The position numbers and the translations under genes were made by a program. Below the pieces are notes generated by a model. That model worked only from the letters and a program-made list of their open reading frames with translations. It searched no databases and was not told the origin of the DNA. Shown piece after piece: positions 21,696 to 32,794 of a DNA stretch of 64,000 nt. The stretch is from Rhabdophis nuchalis. Taxonomy: Eukaryota > Chordata > Lepidosauria > Squamata > Natricidae. The first letter of the stretch is position 1, and every line of letters begins with the position of its first letter. The stretch spans positions 16,923,619 through 16,987,618 of the forward strand of contig CM077648.1 of assembly GCA_039707465.1 (NCBI GenBank), given 5' to 3'.

Positions 21696-21970
21696 GAATG
21701 CATTCATTAGTGACCAACATTAAAAATGGTAGGAAAGCAAATGGCCACTCACCTAGTTTTGGTTTTTTGTACTCATCTTATCCATTATGTGAGGAAAGGA
21801 CCGTGAGGAAAAGAAGTGATACCTACTTGGATTCACAGTCATAAGTAAAATGGCAAATCCATGCATCGATCAACTGGGTTTTTTCTTTTTCTCTAAGTGA
21901 ACACTACTTGTAATGCGTTCATTAGCATTGCTGGAAATGTTGATAGATTGTTAGAAACAATGCTGTAGAG

Positions 21971-22386
21971 CAGTGTTTCTCAACCTTGGCGACTTTAAGT
22001 CCTGGGGACTTCAACTCCCAGAATCCCCCAGCCAGCTATGCTGGCTGGGGGATTCTGGGAGTTATACTTATACTTTATACTTTATTAGATTTTATAGACT
22101 GCTCCCTTTCCCAGAAGGGACTTGGGGCGGTGCACAGGAAATTAAAAACATATAAACATAACAATTTATAAAATGTAAAACCAGATTAAATTATTATCCC
22201 TGTGCTAAAATTTATAGAATCATTAAAACTATTTCCCCTTAAAACCAATTAAAACAATTTAGCTCCAGACTATAGGCTAGGTGGGGTAAGTTAGGCCAGG
22301 CCGGCCTGTTGGAAAAAGTAAGTCTTTAGTTTCTGGTGGAAGTTGAAGTCCACAGGACTTAAAGTCGCAAAGGTTGAGAAACACTG
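21971..22386. mobile_element. Palindromic hAT foldback MITE split by an L2 3' end
   Basis: The left part starts CAGTGTTTCTCAACCTTGGC and includes the palindrome centre 'gccagctatgctggc'. The right part resumes at 'gttgaagtccacagg' and ends GGTTGAGAAACACTG. Target duplication is CTGTAGAG/CTGTAGAA (21963-21970, 22387-22394). The L2 piece fills 22064-22340. Confidence 0.85.
22064..22340 (-). mobile_element. L2/CR1-group LINE 3' end inserted in a foldback MITE
   Basis: Minus-strand 3' UTR: worn (TAAAG)n tail, then the complement of 'gcaccgccccaagtccctt', and the last codons near 22300-22340. The reading frame is barely represented. Confidence 0.75.
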
Positions 22387-22530
22387 CTGTAGAATAAAAT
22401 GATTTAGCAATTAGACTACATAGTTGATTATTTTATTTACTAAAAAGTTAAAAATATTAATCTCCAAATAATATTTCTTCCTTTTAATGTTTCCCTGACG
22501 TAAACATCAATATTCTTATTATCAACTGTC

Positions 22531-22565
<35 letters not shown>

Positions 22566-23286
22566 GAAAAGGAGATACATGATGCACTCATTAAACCAAG
22601 CCAATACTTTTCCTGCTTTTAGAAGGGCCAGTATTCCTAAATTTCTGAAAGAGAGCCTGTAGGGCAGAAACTCACCGAGATGAACAATGTAATCATTATA
22701 CAAGCTGCGGGGTAGAGAAGAGAAACTGTTTAATGAACACCCTTTCCCCCTTCTGATTATTACAAATTAACATGCAACCACATTTGCTTAAAACAATTGC
22801 CAAATGTTTTCAGTTGTTTGGACAATAAAGTATTAAGAATGTTCCAGGTGCTAATTAATGTGTTTACAAAGAGTGAAGCCAGCTTTTCTCTGATAAGTAG
22901 TGATGCCTTTGGGCTGGTGCTGTACGAAATTCTCAGTTATTCTCGGTTACGTGCATAACCAGAGCGAAATGAATGCAATATACTAGAATTATGTTAACTT
23001 TCTGTGTTAGCATTAATTGACTTCTTACCGAATTATAACAAATAATTTCATTATTCCCTTTTCTCATACTTTTCACAAGAGCATCCTTTGATGTTCCATT
23101 TTGGGGAAAGCCTCATAAAGACAGTCTGATGTCATTGAATGTAGTCTGGATTCCTAGGAGGGAGGGAGGGCATTTCAGAGGAACAAGAGGCAACTCAGTT
23201 CAGGTAGTTTGTGTGAGAGAAAAAGGGTGAAGACGGCTCCTCCCTAAGAGTTCCCAGATAATCTGCTTCACATAGGTGGCAGTTTC
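22387..23286. other. Intronic sequence with a TA microsatellite
   Basis: (TA)n at about 22534-22562; a GGGA-rich patch near 23158-23170; no gene seen. Confidence 0.6.
22534..22562. repeat. (TA)n microsatellite
   Basis: About 29 bp of uninterrupted TA. Confidence 0.95.
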
Positions 23287-23886
23287 TGTTCTGACCTAGG
23301 CTTCCCCAAAAAGCACGAAGCAGATTCCTAGTCCCAACAAAAAAAAACCCTTTTTTAAAAACAAAAGTGAATTCCTCTCATTCACCAAAGTCTTGGCAAG
23401 CAGTCTTTCAAAGGAATATTTATAACTACAGACCTTAACTAGCTTGGAAAGCTGCCATGTAAACATTTTCCAAAGGCAGTGCTGTGCAAGGAAAGTCTCT
23501 GAGATTCACGGACAGATCTTCACACTCCTGAAACGAATGAACAGACAAAAGAATTGTTTCCTGCAAAAGCCCACTCCCCTTTTGCTCCTCTTTTATTTCC
23601 TCTGGGAGGGGACATTCACCATCCACCTGTGGCCTTACTGCCAAGTCGACCTCTGTTCTTTAGCTGTTCTCTTCATCTGGCGTACACTGGGAACAGGCTC
23701 CAGCTGCTCCTCTGCTTCACTGATGTCTGATTCCGAAGGCAGCTGATAACTGGCATATGGCTCTGGCCTCCTCTCTGCCTCCAATGTCGAGCCCTCACCC
23801 GAGCTTTCCCCACCCTCCAGGACTCGCCCATGCTCCTCCCCAACCTCCTCCCTGTCTGACTCTGCTGCTAGCTCTGGGCTGCCACA
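23287..23886 (-). mobile_element. Solo LTR, family 1 (600 bp)
   Basis: On + it starts TGTTCTGACCTAGGCTTCCC and ends TGCCACA. Flanks GTTTC/GTTTG match at 4 of 5. Nearest in length to 5808-6403. The acidic frame is present on the minus strand near 23680-23870 but broken. Confidence 0.85.
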
Positions 23887-24038
23887 GTTTGCTTTAGTTG
23901 AGCAAGATTCAGTCTATAGTGTGAAACAATGAAGGAAGCTGCTTGGAAGAATCACACCGTGCCTTTCATGGCTTTGAAACCTGATACTTAAAAGAGTTAA
24001 ACTGAACATAAATTAATAGGTTTTATTTATCAACAAGG

Positions 24039-24290
24039 CAGAGGTGTCAAACTTTATTTCATTGAGGGCCGCATCAGGGTTGTGTTTGATCTTGGAAGGG
24101 CAGGGTTGGCGTGGCTAGGGTGGGCATGGCCAACTCGACATGTCGACGTGTTGTGGGTGCCTATGGTGGTCCGAATGCTTTGCCAGCGAAAATGGAGCTC
24201 AGGAGGGCTGTATGCGGGGCGCCCCACAGGCCAGATCTAAGCACCCTGCAGGCTGGATTCAGCCCATAGGCCTTGATTTGAACACCCCTG
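24039..24290. mobile_element. hAT MITE family C
   Basis: Starts CAGAGGTGTCAAACTTTATT and ends TTTGAACACCCCTG, inverted ends of hAT type. The interior 'gccgcatcagggttgtgttt' and 'ggctggattcagcccat' match 12214-12572. No target duplication is discernible (CAACAAGG versus CACTTAGT). Confidence 0.7.
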
Positions 24291-24321
24291 CACTTAGTAT
24301 TGTACAACATACAGTATAGGA

Positions 24322-24432
24322 CAGTAGTTCTCAAACTTAGAAACTTTTAGACTAGTGGACTTCATGGCTAGTTGGAGAATTCTTGGAGTTGAAGTCCACT
24401 TGTCTATAAGTTACTAAGCTTGGGAAACACTG
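24322..24432. mobile_element. Degraded palindromic foldback MITE
   Basis: Starts CAGTAGTTCTCAAACTTAG and ends AGCTTGGGAAACACTG, with 'gtggacttca' and 'tgaagtccac' arms around an eroded core. Same family as 3238-3372 but much older. Confidence 0.7.
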
Positions 24433-25019
24433 GTACATGACATTATTACTGTGCAAAGCTTTGGATTCAGTTTCCACAAGGAGCCTTGGAATGTATGAGA
24501 ATATAGGTGTTGTACCTTTCTTGGATTTCAGGAAAAGATAACCCTGGTTTAATTTTTTTCAGACACACAACACAGTCACACTCCCCCATCCTCTGAGATA
24601 CTGTTTTGGAGATAGATTCCAAATATGAGCAAATATTATTATATATTCTAAAGGAATATGGTCTGAAGGAAATGGATTTTAGAGACCAGAAAATCTTCAG
24701 ATGTAAATGATGGGTTTTGAGGTAGTGGTCTTATGTTAAATCTTACTAAAGGGAATTTTAGTTAGTAGAGTTCAGTGACCAAGACTCTGTTACAGCTATT
24801 ATGTCTCACAGGAGACAGATTTAGTTAAATAGATCAGTGATCTGATTTGACTGGAGCAGCTTCATGCGTTCATCTGTGTAAATTTAACAGAGAAAATTAT
24901 TCTCTCTCAGTATCCTAGAGCTCATTCATATGTCCTTTCGCAACTGAAGTCCCAAGGGCACTGAGTTTTAGAAAAAGAGTCAACTTGATGGATGGATGAT
25001 TAGTTCTATTCCCTTGATT
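24433..25019. other. Intronic sequence, nothing recognised
   Basis: No repeat or exon recognised. Confidence 0.5.
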
Positions 25020-25250
25020 ATTGATCTAATTAGCTCTAGATCAACTATCAGAAAGTATACCCCAATCAAGATACCACCAACTCAAGCAATGTAATAGTAA
25101 ACAATACCCCAATCAAAGAATCCCCAAGGCCACCAACCAACATTGACAGAGCAAGCGACTAGTATATAAAATGAGAGTATTCTTTACTCCTCCTAGCACT
25201 GATGATGTTCCATACTTTTGGAATGAAACATCTACCAGAAATTTCAGAAG
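25020..25250 (+). mobile_element. Penelope-like terminal-repeat fragment (tentative)
   Basis: Ends with 'gcactgatgatgttcc' then 'ggaatgaaacatctaccag', the phrase type seen at the ends of the better-supported Penelope-like element at 29972-30676. Upstream 'accccaatcaa' is repeated. No coding part. Confidence 0.45.
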
Positions 25251-25896
25251 TTTACTTCCTAATAAGGTCATAATCATTATCCTTCCATCCAGTATTTTGC
25301 CACCTACAAACATCAGCCAATGTATGAGTTCCTTGAAAAGATTAGGTATTTATTCTGTAAGTCTGATACAAAATGTGAATATCTTAATGAGTTGATGGAT
25401 AATTTGCAATTGATCAGCAAAAAAATTCTGTTTCCCTTTGGCTTCCCCTTCAATTCTGCATGGATGCATTGATAAAACAGGGCCCCGCTTATCTCATTCT
25501 CATTCTTTTGAGAAGCTGGTAACTTTCCATCCCATTCAAGTTTGTCTGGGTTCCCACACACTTCTTTCATCTTTCTAATAAATTATATTCTGTCTTCAAT
25601 ATTAATCTCCCTACCCCTCCCCAATCTATTCTCCTTTAATTGTTCTCTGTAGTTTTAGGTTACAGCACTGTAACATTTCTTTTATCCATACTTCTATTAT
25701 CTTTTTTTAATGGGGACATGGATTTTTCTGCACAGAGCAAAGTATGTACATTGATATTTTAAAGACTAATGAGCCGTCGCTTAGGGTGTTAGATGCTAAT
25801 GTCTTGGATGTGTCCACCCACCTTCTGTTATTTATTGGGTAAGAATATGTGCTTATTTTTCCAGATGTAACAGCATTATTCTTGATGCTTAGAATT
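25251..25896. other. Intronic sequence, nothing recognised
   Basis: No repeat or exon recognised. Confidence 0.5.
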
Positions 25897-26349
25897 TCAT
25901 CATCTTCAAATCGCTCCATGGCTCGGGGCCTAGCTATATACGAGACCGCCTCCTGCCCCATACATCCCTTCGTCCGATCCGCTCCCACAGAGAGGGTCTT
26001 CTCCGGGTACCGTCGGCCGGGCAATGCCTTCTCTGTGGCGGGCCCGACCCTCTGGAACGACTTACCCCCCGACCTACGCACCACCTTGGACCTCCGCCTC
26101 TTCCGCCAACGTCTTAAGACATATCTATTCCAACAAGCCGGCCTAGCATAGCCCCCCGTTTCTGACTTTTATCTATAAATTTTAATTTTCAGGGTTTTAA
26201 ATGGGGTTTTTAGCATGGGATTTAATTTAATATGCTTTTAATAATGTATATTGTCTTTTGTTATGGTTTTTAATAATGCCTGTGCGCCGCCCTGGGTCCT
26301 AACAAGGAGAAGGGTGGGGTATAAATTCGAAAAATAAAATAAATAAATA
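25897..26349 (+). mobile_element. L2/CR1-group LINE 3' end
   Basis: Encodes 'AFSVAGPTLWNDLPPDLRT', then 'LDLRLFRQRLKTYLFQQAG' and a stop near 26150. The 3' UTR has 'tgtgcgccgccctgggtcc' and an (AAATA)n tail. Upstream codons are out of frame because of a deletion near 26015. Confidence 0.8.
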
Positions 26350-26588
26350 ATCATAAATAGATAATCCATGGTTAACAATAGTGAATGCACTCTGAGTTCC
26401 CTTACATGGGAATAAACCACAGTGAAGTCCATCTGACTTTCCTAAGTGTTGTGTATTTCAAACTATATGTGTCCCTGTTTTATGAAGTACTTGTGCATCT
26501 TAGCAAAACACAACTGATTGTGGAATTCGTGACTACTGTATGTAATCTGGCACTAGGAAGGAATTGCAGCTTTGTCAATAACTAAAAT

Positions 26589-26709
26589 AAGAAGATGTTA
26601 GATAGCCATTTGTCTGAAATGGTATAAGGTTCCTGCCCACGCAGGGGGTTGGAATAGAAGACCTACAATGTCCCTTCCAACTCTGCTATTGTATTGTATT
26701 GTATTGTAA
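26589..26709 (+). mobile_element. CR1 LINE 3' end fragment
   Basis: Last codons ('KKMLDSHLSEMV'-type), then the 3' UTR and (TATTG)n tail ending near 26708. Nearly identical to the 3' end of 7767-8223, so from the same young subfamily. Confidence 0.85.
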
Positions 26710-28292
26710 TAACTGTTAAAACTGAAGATTCATCCCACAGAAAACCAGCTACGGGAAACACTGGAGACAGTATTCTATCTCTTGTTTATGCACACCTCAC
26801 AGGGATCTGTTTGTTCGTTGAGATAAACAAAATGCTGGATCTACAATGGATCCTGATCTGATCTAGAAGGGTTATTCTTCTGTGATTTTTAAAAGCAAAA
26901 ATATAGATCATTTTCTCTCCTTCCGTGAAAACAGCGATTTGGATAAAGGTCACTGTATTATATTTTCCCCCAAGCTCGGAATCAAAATTCATTTCTAAAT
27001 CAATCTTATTGATTCTGCTTCTACATCCATTAGTCACAATGTAGTTTATAATTAAACACTAGAAAACAGCAAATAAATTTAAACAGTAAAAAAGGTTAAT
27101 AATGCAGACCATGAAATTTTGGGTAATAGACCCGTGGTAGATATTATGGAAAGTGTTGAAGTGTAACTGCATGAACTGAAAACGCTTGTTGGTAGAGAAG
27201 GGTGTTAGTGTCAGATCTGGAAGCCATCTTTTACATTGGGCCTTCAGGAAAATGGGAGGGGGAATTTTATGGAGTATGGGACATACAGAATCAAAATAAC
27301 ATTCTTTTCTCAGAGAGTCAAGGACACCTTGCCCTGCAGCTGCGATGGAGCAGAGAGGGGCTAAATCATACATTCATAACCTTCAGCAAATGTATTTTGT
27401 AGTTTTCCTAATTCCTAATTTTTTAATATTACATCAAAAGCAATTTGGGAAAAAGAAACTATAGAGAAACTTTATTCTTCCAGACAAAGCAGTATTATAT
27501 AAGATTTGCGGTTAAGTTAGAAGAAAGTTCCTTTTACAGTAGCATAATGGAATATTTGGAAAATTTAGAAGAAATATTGACCATAAAAATAAAGCACACG
27601 CACATGGTCCTATATATTGTCTCTGGGTAGGCTGAGATTTATAATTAATTAGTTAATTGCTATTCACTCTGTGTTTCTGGTACTCATTTTCCTCAAATAT
27701 ATGTGTGACTAGGGGTATGTATATAAATGGAATCAAGAAAGCAGTTGCATTAGCTAACTTACATTAATAGCACAGTATATTTTAAATGAACAATGTCAGC
27801 AGAGTGTGTGTGTGTGTGTGTGTGCATGCATTGAGGGAGAGCATGGTGTTTTTGTCAGAACCAAGCAATATTTTGCCAGTAATGAAAACAGAACCTGCAT
27901 AACACAAATGCTTTGATATGTCTTTGATTTATGAATATTGCTAATGCAAGGACTCACAAGTGTTTCCACTCAACGGGTATGTAAATTATTCCAACATTTG
28001 CAGGCAATTGTATTCTACTTTGCCTTTGGACTATGTTTACCTTCCCTGAATTAGTTTACAGTGAGATTGTCACAGCACTGCTGAATCATACTTTAAAGAG
28101 CATAACTTATGAACTTTTTTCACTTAGATAAAACTGCAACTGGAGTTTTAGAAAGAGCTGGCCATAGCAAAAGTTTAATACTTCAAATAGGATAGAATTC
28201 TTCTGAAAAGTTCTAGATAATCAATGTGGTATCACCACTATACCACATAATAATCAATATGATATCACCAGTATACCACATTGATTTTTGTT
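26710..28292. other. Intronic sequence, nothing recognised but a GT repeat
   Basis: About 1.6 kb without recognisable repeats except (GT)n at about 27803-27824 and a short direct repeat 'aatatgatatcacca' near 28230-28280. Confidence 0.55.
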
Positions 28293-28703
28293 TGTTGTTA
28301 GTTGCGAAGTTATGTCCAACCCATCGCAACCGGATGGACAACGTTCCTCCAGGCCTTCCTGTCCTCTATCATCCTCTGGAGTCCATTTAAGCTGATGACG
28401 ACTGCTTCGGTGACTCCATCCAGCTACTCCATTCTCTGTTGACCCTTTCTTCTTTTGCCCTCAACCTTTCCCAGCATGAGGCTCTTCTCCAGTGAGTCCT
28501 TCCTTCTCATTAGGTGGCCAAAGTATTTGAGTTTCATCTTCAGGATCTGGCCTTCTAAAGAACAGTCAGGGTTGATCTCCTCTAGGACTGACTGGTTTGA
28601 TCGCCTTGCAGTCCAAGGGACTCGCAGGAGTCTTCTCCAGCACCAGAGTTCAAAGGCCTCAATTCTTTGGTGCTCAGCCTTTCTTATGGTCCAACTTTCA
28701 CAG
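28293..28703 (-). mobile_element. Bov-B (RTE) LINE 3' end
   Basis: Minus strand reads CESWTIRKAEHQRIEAFELW, 'CWRRLLRVPWTARRSNQSV', 'LKMKLKYFGHLMRRKDSLE', 'KSLMLGKVEGKRRKGQQRM' and then the 3' UTR ending in the 'agttgcgaagt' / AACAACAA-type tail on the low-coordinate side. 5'-truncated near 28703. The frame is open for about 95 codons, so it is a relatively young copy. Confidence 0.92.
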
Positions 28704-29244
28704 AAAATCAACTTTTATTGATTATCCACTGCCATCTAAAGCTGAAAATAAGGGTGTGTTGTGGTTTTTTTAGTGTTCCACTTAAGACCTTTTTTAAAAG
28801 TCCATGCTCTTATTCAAATGGAGTGGAAATCAATGATGGGCCTGATGAAGTCTTAATGTAAGTTTTCAGTTGACTGTCAGTTAAGCTCAACTCGATTGAA
28901 TGAAAAACGAACTAGGTAAGGCGATTTTGTTGATTATATAAACACACATTTTTACGTATGTGCCACTCCTACTCAGAATGCAGAGAAGAACGGGATTCTA
29001 TCCAGAGAATCTGGTATCATAATTGAACAGCTTCTGGAACTGTTTGGCTTTTCTTCTGGCTCGACCCTTCTAAGCTTTAGTTGCACAGCTGTCGATACGG
29101 GCAATAAACTTTGGATTGCTGTTGCCACATGACTGTGATTCCACGTTGCAGGGGGAGCTGCAACTTCCTAAATCGGTTTAGTGTGGTGAAGGATCACACG
29201 AAGCTTCCTAGCAGTAAGTTCAGTTCAACAATGGGAACAATTCC

Positions 29245-29248
<4 letters not shown>
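28704..29248. other. Intronic sequence, nothing recognised
   Basis: No repeat or exon recognised. Confidence 0.5.

Positions 29249-29323
<75 letters not shown>
29249..29323 (+). repeat. (GA)n microsatellite, about 37 units, pure
   Basis: About 75 bp of uninterrupted GA. Purine-pyrimidine mirror symmetry makes it capable of triplex (H-DNA) structure. Confidence 0.97.
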
Positions 29324-29327
<4 letters not shown>

Positions 29328-29577
29328 TATCTTTTGCTGAATGCCTTCAAGCAGACACTGGTCTTATTTGTTGGAATGGATTTAATGGCCTTGGCAATGT
29401 ACTGTGTACATCCCCTCCCATCCCTTTGACTCTGTGATTCTCCTTTGAGTAATATATAGCACCAAATTACTCAATATTCGAGCTCAAATGTTTGAGCTGG
29501 ATAGATTCTTTAGGCTTGAGAAGTTGTATGTAGTACTGTAAAGGTCAGGATTTTGTGTTTTATGTCACAATCTAGAG

Positions 29578-29880
29578 CTGTTGTGTCAAACTCTATTTCA
29601 TTGGGGACCGCATCACGGTTGTGTTTCACTTTGGGGGGGGGCATGAGGTGGACATGGCCAGGGTGAGCATGGCTAGCTTGATGTCACTCGTGTTGGCACC
29701 TGTGGTGGCCTGAGCACTCAATTTCATTGTGAGTCCATCAGGTTGTGTTTGACTTCTGGGGGAGGCAGGGTAGACGTGGCCAGGGTGGGCATGGCTAACT
29801 CAACATTACTCGTGTTGGGGCACCTGTGGTGGCCTGAGTGCTCTGCCAAATGGGCTCCCGAGCTTCTTTTTTCCAGCTGT
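29578..29880. mobile_element. hAT MITE family C with an internal tandem duplication
   Basis: Begins 'gttgtgtcaaactctatttcatt'. The block from 'tttcattg' through 'cacctgtggtggcctgag' occurs twice in tandem (about 29595-29717 and 29721-29838), diverged from each other. The right terminus is not found. Confidence 0.65.
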
Positions 29881-29971
29881 GACAGCTTCCTACAACCTTC
29901 TGCCAGCAAACACAGAGCTTGGGACTTAGTGGTATCAATAAAGGAGAATATTTGTAGTTCAAGGTGGAATG

Positions 29972-30676
29972 AGGGGGGGGTCCTTGGTATTCTCAGAGCT
30001 TGGTTCATTTTTTGCAGACCTTTCATTACCCTTAACTAGGTAACATCATCAATACTAGTAAGGAGTGGGGTTTGCTTTCAGATTATATTCTGGTGTCTTG
30101 CCTGTCTGTGTGGGTGGGGACAGCCTTACAGATTCTTTGGTTGGGTAGTTTACTGATTGCTCTTTGGAAGTTTCTTGATTTGCGGTATTGCTTACCTGAT
30201 TGTTGGTCTGAAGTTAACCTTGGCGTTAATCTATGCTGATCTGAGTGCTGATTACTGGTGGAGAGGTGCTGGAGTCTTTTTCTCTTTTGGGCTGGTTGAT
30301 TGTCTCTTTTGCATAGTCTTTAGATGTTGTTAATGTCTATATGTCTGTTGTTGGCTGATTTGTCAGAGTGACAGGCTTCTAGAAATTCCCTAGCATTTTT
30401 GGACTTGGCACTAGCACTGATGATGATGCTGACCTCACCCCATTCTTAAGAGATCAGTAGGGGTGTGCATAATCACATCAGCATGCCTAACATCCCCATC
30501 CTACTATCCCCATCTACTTGTAGCCATTTCCTGTGTTCTTATTCATGTTTATTCTTATTCCTGCTATCTTGAACTTGTGTGACAAACTAAATAAATAAAA
30601 TAATAAATGCTATCTAGTTTGGGCAAAGAAACATCTGCAAGAAAACAACCAAGCTCAGAGAGCACCAAGGACCCCA
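29972..30676 (-). mobile_element. Penelope-like element remnant with inverted ends (tentative)
   Basis: Both ends carry the same ~60-base segment in opposite orientation: 'ccttggt.ttctcagagcttggtt' at 29981-30007 and 'aaccaagctcagagagcaccaagg' at 30647-30670. The minus strand at 30320-30393 reads REFLEACHSDKSANNRHID, resembling the end of the GIY-YIG region of Penelope-like elements. Inverted terminal segments are also known for that group. Most coding sequence is decayed. Confidence 0.55.
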
Positions 30677-30734
30677 TAATTCTGTTTGCAATTGTGTATT
30701 TGGCCCTGCAGTCATCATTGTATAAGTGCACAGT

Positions 30735-31236
30735 TGTTAATTGCTTTACTTAACTTTACTTTATTTTCAATTTATATACCGCCCTTTTCACCAAAAAGGG
30801 ACTCAGGGCGGTGCACAGAAAGATAAAACCCCACAATATACAAAATTTAAAAAACAATTAAACCAATACAGCTGTGCTAAAATTGAATAAATAGTTAAAA
30901 CCATAAATAACGAATTAAAATAGTCCCTAATCTATGTCAGGCCGGCAAGACAAAAGAAATGAGCTTTTACCATCCGACGGAAGAGTCGTAGGTCCGTGAT
31001 GGTACGGATATCGGGGGGGGGGGGGGAGGTCGTTCCAGAGTGTCGGACCCGCCACAGAGAAGGCTCTTCCCCTGGGAGTCGCCAGTCGGCAGAGACCGGC
31101 TGATGGCACCCTGAGAAGACCAACTCTGTGAGAGCGGACAGGTCGAAGGGAGGAATGTGGTAGGAGGCGGTCTCTCAAGTAACCAGGACCCGAGCCATGG
31201 AGCGCTTTGAAGATGGTAACTACGACCTAATAAGTT
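30735..31236 (-). mobile_element. L2/CR1-group LINE 3' end
   Basis: Minus strand: 'RSHRVGLLRVPSAGLCRLA', then 'AFSVAGPTLWNDLPP' and the 3' UTR with 'ccgccctgagtcccttttt' reaching 30735. A G13 run at 31014-31026 breaks the frame at the NDLPP codons. Confidence 0.8.
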
Positions 31237-31242
31237 AGAATA

Positions 31243-31497
31243 CAGTGGGACCTCAGGTCCCGAACGGCTCAGACCACAAACAATTCAGGGGCCGACCCAA
31301 AAATCCGCTAAATGTTGCACTCAGGTCACGAACACATCCTCAGGTGCTGAATAAACACAGCCGCGGCGATTTTCCTTACCGTGCCATTTTGTGTGGGTGT
31401 GTGCGCATGTGTAGTCAGTCTTGCTTCTGATCACGAACAAATCGGGTGCCCACCAAAGTCCTGGAACGGATTATGGCCAGCACCCGAGGTCCCACTC
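31243..31497. mobile_element. Tigger/pogo-like MITE (TA-flanked)
   Basis: Starts CAGTGGGACCTCAGGTCCCG and ends ACCCGAGGTCCCACTC between TA dinucleotides. 'ctggaacggatta' next to the right end is typical of Tigger-type terminal repeats. Non-coding. Confidence 0.65.
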
Positions 31498-32085
31498 TAC
31501 TTGATTTTTACCATCACTTCCTTTTGGTTTCTGATAAGGATGGGAATTCCATTCCCTTTTAGTTGCTGCACATGACTGGAGAACATTTCCATCTAGAAAG
31601 TCGCTACCGACTTGTACTATAGAAATTGGCCTTCTTTCAGTTGTTAGCAGTTTATCTGTCTCAAGTGTCAGTAGGGAAAGGGGGGGGGTCGCAATGTTTG
31701 CAAATGCTGTCTCCAATTAAAAATATTCCTGCTTTGACATTCTAGTGAATTTGGTATGCAAATGGATGTGCCTGTGCTGTTAATTTGAATGTAATGTTCA
31801 GGGGAGTCACATATCTGCATTAAACTACAGAGCTTTCCCTGCTACAAACAAAATGCTCTGAGCCAGTAAGCACAGAGATGAAAAACAAGAGGTTGAAGTG
31901 GGGAGAAAAAAGTGGCTTCTATTTTTGCAGGAAAAACAACCTCTATTTCTGGCTGCGTTTCTATCGTTAGGGAATTTAGCATAACATTAGAACAGAGTCA
32001 CATCGAATCAAGAGATGGGTGCCATACCAGTTTAATAAAGAAATAAAAATAAGTCAGAAGTATGTGGTAACGTACAGATAAGGGG
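31498..32085. other. Intronic sequence, nothing recognised
   Basis: Short G run at 31680-31688; no exon or repeat family recognised. Confidence 0.5.
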
Positions 32086-32245
32086 AAGAATGAATAACAA
32101 TAGCACTTAGACTTACATACCGCTTCACAGTGCTTTACAGCCCTCTCTAAGCGGTTGGCAGAGTCAGCCTATTGCCCCCAACAATCTGGGTTTATTTTAC
32201 CCACCTTGGAACAAACAGAGAAATTAACAGCCAGTATTAAAAAAA
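32086..32245 (-). mobile_element. MIR/CORE-like SINE, 3' half
   Basis: Reads 'aatagcacttagacttacat', 'cagtgctttacagccctctc' and 'ccccaacaatctgggt', the complement of the SINE tail. Matches 61912-62172. The tRNA head is replaced by the adjacent Sauria SINE. Confidence 0.7.
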
Positions 32246-32248
32246 AAT

Positions 32249-32587
32249 GATACAGTGGCTCAAAGGCTAAGATGCTGAGATTGTCGATCAGAAGGTCGGC
32301 AGTTCAGCGAATCCCTAGCGCCGCATAATGGAGTGAACTCCCATTACTTGTCCCAACTTTTGCCAACTAGCCATTCAAAGGCACGTAAAAATGCAAGTAG
32401 AAAAATAGGAACCACTTTGGTGGGAAAGCAACAGCACTCTGTGCACCTCGGCGTTTAGCCATGCCAGCCATGAAAACGGAGAAGTCTTTGGACAGCACTG
32501 GCTCTTTGGCTTAGAAACGGAGATGAGCACCGCCCCCTGGAGTTGGGAATGACTAGCACACATGTGCGGGGGAACCTTTACCTTTTA
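32249..32587 (+). mobile_element. Sauria SINE, nearly full length
   Basis: Head 'cagtggctcaaaggctaagatg', 'gtcggcagttc', body 'cttgtcccaacttttgcc', then 'gagcaccgccccctggagt' and the tail 'aacctttacctttt'. A small deletion near 32470 removes part of the 'ccacatgaccacgg' segment. Confidence 0.88.
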
Positions 32588-32794
32588 TCAAAAAATAAAA
32601 TGAAGTGGTATTGTGGAAATGGAGTCAATTGGGGGGGAAAGTGAATGAGTCAAGGGAGAGGAGAAGACTGAGAAATTCATGGTTGGGTGAAGTTGATGAG
32701 ATCCCAAAAAAGAGGGAGGTAAGAAGTTTAAAGAACAAAAATCAGAGTATAGATGTGATAGATACAAGGGTGGTTTGGAAGGATGGAGAGGAAT

